NCBI RefSeq assembly: GCF_006440735.1
Contig: NZ_VFUA01000003.1
Location: 62,001 to 126,000, forward strand
DNA: 64,000 nucleotides
Reading direction: 5' to 3'
Source: Mesorhizobium sp. B2-7-1
GTDB lineage: Bacteria > Pseudomonadota > Alphaproteobacteria > Rhizobiales > Rhizobiaceae
The notes under the pieces were generated by a model. That model saw only the letters and a list, made by a program, of their open reading frames with translations. It was not told the DNA's origin and made no database searches. Positions 60,656 to 64,000 of the stretch are shown in pieces (the stretch's first letter is position 1; each line of letters begins with the position of its first letter). The translations under genes were made by a program, and so were the position numbers.

Positions 60656-61975
60656 ATGTCACCAATCTTTTCGAGAGACTATGCGGCGGAGCTACCGAAG
60701 GTGGCTCACGGCAGCGGCGTCTATGTCTACGACACCGACGGCAAGGCCTATCTCGACGGCATGGGCAGCGCCGGCGTCGTCGGCATCGGCCATGGCCGGA
60801 CCGAGATCTATCGCGCCCTGGCCGACGCCGGCAACAAGGTGACATTCGCCTACACGGCCACCTTCACCCACCCGTGGCAGGAACAGCTCGCCAGTTCGAT
60901 CCTGTCGGTGGCGCCGAAGGGAATGGCATCGGTCTATTTCGTGTCCGGCGGCTCGGAAGCCAACGAGACCGCGTTGAAGCTGGCGCGGCAATACCACTTG
61001 GAGCGCGGCGACACGCAGCGCCACAAGATCATTTCGCGCTGGCAGAGCTACCATGGCGTCACCATCGCCACCCTCTCGCTGTCGGGGCGCACGAGCTGGC
61101 GCACGCCCTATTCGCCCTATCTGCTGCCGGTGGTGCATATTTCGCCGCCTTACGAATATCGCTGCGCCTATTGCCGCGACAATGGCGGCTGCACGCTGGA
61201 TTGCGCCGACGAGCTGGAGCGCGCCATCAACCTTGAAGGCCCTGAGACGGTCGCGGCGTTCTTTGCCGAAACCATCGTCGGCACCACGGCTTCGGGCCTC
61301 GTGCCGCATAAGGATTACTACAAAAGGGTGCGCGAGGTCTGCGACCGCTACGGCATCCTGTTCGTAGCCGACGAAGTGCTCGCCGGCTATGGCCGCACCG
61401 GCGTTCCCTTCGCCATTGCCGACTGGGACGTCACCCCCGACATGATCACCTGCGGCAAGGCGATCGGCAGCGGCTACGCGCCGCTGGGCGCGGTGCTGGT
61501 CAACGACCGCATCACCGACTTCTTCCGCGACAACCGCAAGCGCTTCGTCCACGGCTTCACCTATAGCGGCCATCCGGCGTCCTGCTTCATCGGCCAGCAG
61601 GTCTTCGACATCATGTCGAGGGAAGGCCTGTTCGAACGGCCGGGCCAGATCGGACAATATCTTGCAAGCCGCCTGAGGCAGCTTCAGCAGCGCCATGCCT
61701 GTATCGGCGACGTGCGCGGCAGGGGGCTCTATGCCGGGGTGGAATTCGTCGCCGACCGCGCCACGCGCCAGCCTTTCCCGGTGGAAAAGGCGTTCACCTC
61801 GCGCTTGGTGGCCGGCATGCGCGAGCGCGGCGTGATCGTTGGCGGCGGCGTGCCGGGCGCCAATTTCGGCCAGGGCGGCGATCATATCCAGATCACGCCG
61901 CCATATATCGTCACGGAGGAAGAGATCGACGTCATCGTCGATACGCTCGAAGAGGTCATCACCGAGATCGTTTGA
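60656..61975 (+). CDS. Class III aminotransferase
   Basis: A 439-residue PLP enzyme of the omega/4-aminobutyrate aminotransferase group. The PLP lysine is Lys268 (ITCGKAIGSGYAPLGAV); FVSGGSEANETALK (95-108) binds the phosphate and ADEVLAGYGRTG (Asp239) the ring nitrogen. An inserted cysteine cluster (Cys170, Cys173, Cys179, Cys183 in YRCAYCRDNGGCTLDC) lies between the domains. Some paralogues in TRAP clusters have similar inserts. It is the first gene of the cluster with a TRAP transporter, so it probably acts on the imported amino compound. Confidence 0.93.
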   Translation: MSPIFSRDYAAELPKVAHGSGVYVYDTDGKAYLDGMGSAGVVGIGHGRTEIYRALADAGNKVTFAYTATFTHPWQEQLASSILSVAPKGMASVYFVSGGSEANETALKLARQYHLERGDTQRHKIISRWQSYHGVTIATLSLSGRTSWRTPYSPYLLPVVHISPPYEYRCAYCRDNGGCTLDCADELERAINLEGPETVAAFFAETIVGTTASGLVPHKDYYKRVREVCDRYGILFVADEVLAGYGRTGVPFAIADWDVTPDMITCGKAIGSGYAPLGAVLVNDRITDFFRDNRKRFVHGFTYSGHPASCFIGQQVFDIMSREGLFERPGQIGQYLASRLRQLQQRHACIGDVRGRGLYAGVEFVADRATRQPFPVEKAFTSRLVAGMRERGVIVGGGVPGANFGQGGDHIQITPPYIVTEEEIDVIVDTLEEVITEIV

Positions 61976-62047
61976 AGGTCACCAGCCGGAATGCCGTGGG
62001 AGGCAGGCCGAACTCGAAACCAACCACAAAGAAGAAGGGGAATTGCA

Positions 62048-63007
62048 ATGCTCAAATCCATACTGGCGGCCGCCTGCATCGCGGCGCTGACCACCGTTTC
62101 CGCCCAGGCGGGCGTCACCATCAGGATCGGCGGCGCCGGTTCGCCCGACAGCCCCGACACCAAGGCCATGGAGGTGTTCAAGCAGAAGATGGAGGCGGAG
62201 CTGGGCAGCGACGTCTCGATCCAGCTTTTCCCGAGCTCGCAGCTCGGCACCGTCGACGAAATGGTCGAGCAGGTGAAAGGCGGCGTGCTGGAATGCATGT
62301 ATGAAAGTGTCGGCGACCTCGGCTCCTTCCACCCGGCGGCCAATATCGAGGGCGTGGCCTATCTCTATCGCGACGAGGATCATTTCTTCCGCATCTGGCG
62401 CGGTCCGGTCGGCAAGGAGATCCTCGACGCCATCGCCAAGGATGCGGGCTTCCGCGTGCTTGGACCGGCCTTCCACGGCTTCCGCCAGTTCCTGCTGACC
62501 AAGCCGGCCGAAAGCCTGGCTGACCTGCAGGGCCGCAAGATCCGCGCGCCCGGCATTCCGGCCTACATTGCTTCCATCCAGGCGCTTGGGGCCAACCCCG
62601 CGACGGTGCCTTTCGAGGAAGTCTACACCGCTATCCAGCAAGGTGTCGTCGATGGCGTCGAGCAGCCCCTAGTGGCGATCAAGGACCAGCGCTTCTACGA
62701 AGTGGCCAAGCATCTGCTGATGACCAATCACATGGCGGAAACGATGGGCTTCATGTGCGGCGAACCGTGGTACCAGGGCCTCGACAAGCGGGTGCAGGAC
62801 GCTTTCGCCAAGAGCGCCGACGCCAGCGCCGACTGGTATCGGGAATACACCGATTCCTCGCAGGCCAAGGTGCTGGAAGAGCTCGTCGCCCAGGGTGTCG
62901 TCGTCCATAAGCCCAACCTCGACGAATTCATCGCCAAGGCCGCGGCGGACTCGAAATACGACGCCGCCTTGCAGCCCTACATCGACAAGATCCGGGCGGT
63001 TAAGTAG
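62048..63007 (+). CDS. TRAP transporter substrate-binding protein (DctP family)
   Basis: A 319-residue periplasmic receptor. It has a signal peptide (1-21, cleaved after VSAQA) and the DctP core, with FPSSQLGTVDEMVEQVKGG and the carboxylate-binding Arg166 in GRKIRAPGIPAY, then VPFEEVYTAIQQGVVDGVEQP. The conserved arginine predicts an organic acid ligand. ATG 62048 lies 72 bases after the aminotransferase stop, behind GAAGAAGGGGAATTGCA. Confidence 0.95.
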   Translation: MLKSILAAACIAALTTVSAQAGVTIRIGGAGSPDSPDTKAMEVFKQKMEAELGSDVSIQLFPSSQLGTVDEMVEQVKGGVLECMYESVGDLGSFHPAANIEGVAYLYRDEDHFFRIWRGPVGKEILDAIAKDAGFRVLGPAFHGFRQFLLTKPAESLADLQGRKIRAPGIPAYIASIQALGANPATVPFEEVYTAIQQGVVDGVEQPLVAIKDQRFYEVAKHLLMTNHMAETMGFMCGEPWYQGLDKRVQDAFAKSADASADWYREYTDSSQAKVLEELVAQGVVVHKPNLDEFIAKAAADSKYDAALQPYIDKIRAVK

Positions 63008-63060
63008 CAACTGGCGCGCCCGCCCTTGCCTGGGCGGGCGGTTCCAGTCGGAGATGCTCC

Positions 63061-63591
63061 ATGGCAAACCTGCTCGCATCCGTGGGTAACGGGTTGCGCC
63101 GCGTGCTTGGCTTCCTCGTCGGCGCGGCGCTGCTCGCGATCGTGCTTCTCGTCTGCATCCAGGTGTTCAGCCGCTATTTCATCGGCGCGCCGACGCCGGA
63201 GCTGGCCGAGATCTCGCGCATCCTGTTCATCTGGATGACGTTCCTTGGCGCCGCGCTGCTGGTGAGCCAGCGCCAGCTCATCGTGATTGACCTTTTGCAT
63301 GACCGGCTGAGCAGCGGCATCTTTACCAGGCTGAAGGTTCTCGTGGACATCGCGACCGCGGTGTTTCTCGTTTCCCTAGCCGTCTACGCACGCCATCTGA
63401 TGATCGTGGTCGGGCAGAAGATCGCGCCGGCGACGGGCATCAGCTTCGACTGGTTCTACGGCGCGTTGCTGGCCTTTTCGGTCCTCGGCCTGTTCTTCAT
63501 CCTGGAGCGGCTGTTCGGCGCAAGCCGCGCCGGACAGGAAACGGTTCCGGCTGCCGAAAAGCCCGTCGCGCATGAAGGGGCCCGGTCATGA
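63061..63591 (+). CDS. TRAP transporter small permease (DctQ family)
   Basis: A 176-residue protein with four predicted helices, including ALLAIVLLVCIQVFSRYFIG and the family block WMTFLGAALLVSQRQLIVIDLL. It pairs with the large permease and receives substrate from the binding protein. Its stop overlaps the start of the large permease gene in the pattern ATGA (63588-63591). Confidence 0.94.
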   Translation: MANLLASVGNGLRRVLGFLVGAALLAIVLLVCIQVFSRYFIGAPTPELAEISRILFIWMTFLGAALLVSQRQLIVIDLLHDRLSSGIFTRLKVLVDIATAVFLVSLAVYARHLMIVVGQKIAPATGISFDWFYGALLAFSVLGLFFILERLFGASRAGQETVPAAEKPVAHEGARS

Positions 63592-64000
63592 TGATGCTGC
63601 TTGTGCTGTCGGTCGTGTTCCTGGTGCTCGCCTTGCTGGCGGTTCCCGTCGCCATCGCGCTCGGGCTTTCGGCCCTGCTGGTGATCGCCATCTGGGGCAT
63701 GCCGGGCTTCATCCTCGCGCAGAAGATGGTCAACGGCATCGATTCCTTCCCGCTGCTTGCCGTGCCCTTTTTCATCCTGGCCGCCTCGGTGATGAACAGT
63801 GGCGGCATCACCACGCGCGTCGTCGACCTGTTCTCCTCCGCGCTCGGCCGCATTCGCGGCAGCTCGGGCGTCGTCAATATCGGCACCAACGTCTTTCTGG
63901 CCGGCATATCCGGTTCGGCTGTCGCCGACGCCTCGGCAAGCGGCGCGTTGCTGATCCCCGAAATGCGCAAGGACGGCTATTCCGGCGGCTTCGCGGCGGC
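63588..64000 (+). CDS. TRAP transporter large permease (DctM family), 5' part (partial)
   Basis: Only the first 137 codons are in the window and the frame stays open to the end. The product starts MMMLLVLSVVFLVLALLAVP and has the DctM motifs FPLLAVPFFILAASVMNSGG and GISGSAVADASASGALLIPEM. It is the sodium-driven transport subunit, coupled by an ATGA overlap to the small permease. The rest (about 290 residues) lies beyond the right edge. Confidence 0.94.
   Translation, partial: MMMLLVLSVVFLVLALLAVPVAIALGLSALLVIAIWGMPGFILAQKMVNGIDSFPLLAVPFFILAASVMNSGGITTRVVDLFSSALGRIRGSSGVVNIGTNVFLAGISGSAVADASASGALLIPEMRKDGYSGGFAA

Overview
The window looks like a stretch of core chromosome from an alphaproteobacterium of the Rhizobiales, most like Mesorhizobium or a close Phyllobacteriaceae relative. 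This is inferred from the high GC content, a rhizobial-type phosphatidylethanolamine N-methyltransferase (PmtA), an AccD without its zinc ribbon, DUF6481 and DUF2852 proteins, and many mosaic palindromic repeats between genes. I saw no tRNA, rRNA, CRISPR array, integrase, transposase or prophage. Gene density and base composition look even throughout.

Layout: 1-9 kb has lysine/diaminopimelate genes (3' end of dapD; dapE), a ketopantoate-reductase-like gene, the minus-strand cluster def-fmt-GNAT-truA, and rmuC. 9-20 kb is mixed: a GFA protein, a CDF metal transporter, a SugE/Gdx guanidinium exporter behind a guanidine-II riboswitch, a flavin monooxygenase gene broken by an in-frame stop, an XRE regulator with a carboxymuconolactone-decarboxylase-like protein, an AI-2E-type permease, an arylamine N-acetyltransferase, a second (intact) monooxygenase and an inositol-monophosphatase-like protein. 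19-24 kb is a LacI-controlled sugar ABC transporter with two matching operators. 24.6-28 kb is dnaK-dnaJ, followed by pmtA, an FMN reductase and pyrF.

30-43 kb is an accessory-looking set of single genes: DUF1330, LtrA, Pr6Pr, an ECF sigma factor with a partner protein, a second ketopantoate-reductase-like gene, an FAD dehydrogenase, a Gfo/Idh oxidoreductase, YceI with cytochrome b561, a LysR regulator divergent from an aldo/keto reductase, and a nucleotidyltransferase-like protein. Most of the long inverted repeats lie here. 43-50 kb is a translation block on the minus strand: infC (AUU start), rpmI-rplT, and pheS-GFA-ASCH-pheT. 50-54 kb has a hydrolase-BenE transporter pair, a DUF2852 protein and a YgjP-type metalloprotease. 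54-59.7 kb is trpF-trpB-trpA-accD-folC. The right end (59.7-64 kb) is a GntR-regulated catabolic cluster with a class III aminotransferase and a three-part TRAP transporter; its large permease is cut by the window edge.

The clearest non-coding signals are the guanidine-II riboswitch before sugE, the paired LacI operators, a GntR-type operator, several intrinsic terminators, and at least six families of palindromic or inverted-arm repeats. I did not find a convincing new defence or biosynthetic system. The most useful oddities are the broken monooxygenase, the LysR gene with ATA where its start should be, the AUU start of infC, and GFA and ASCH genes placed between pheS and pheT.
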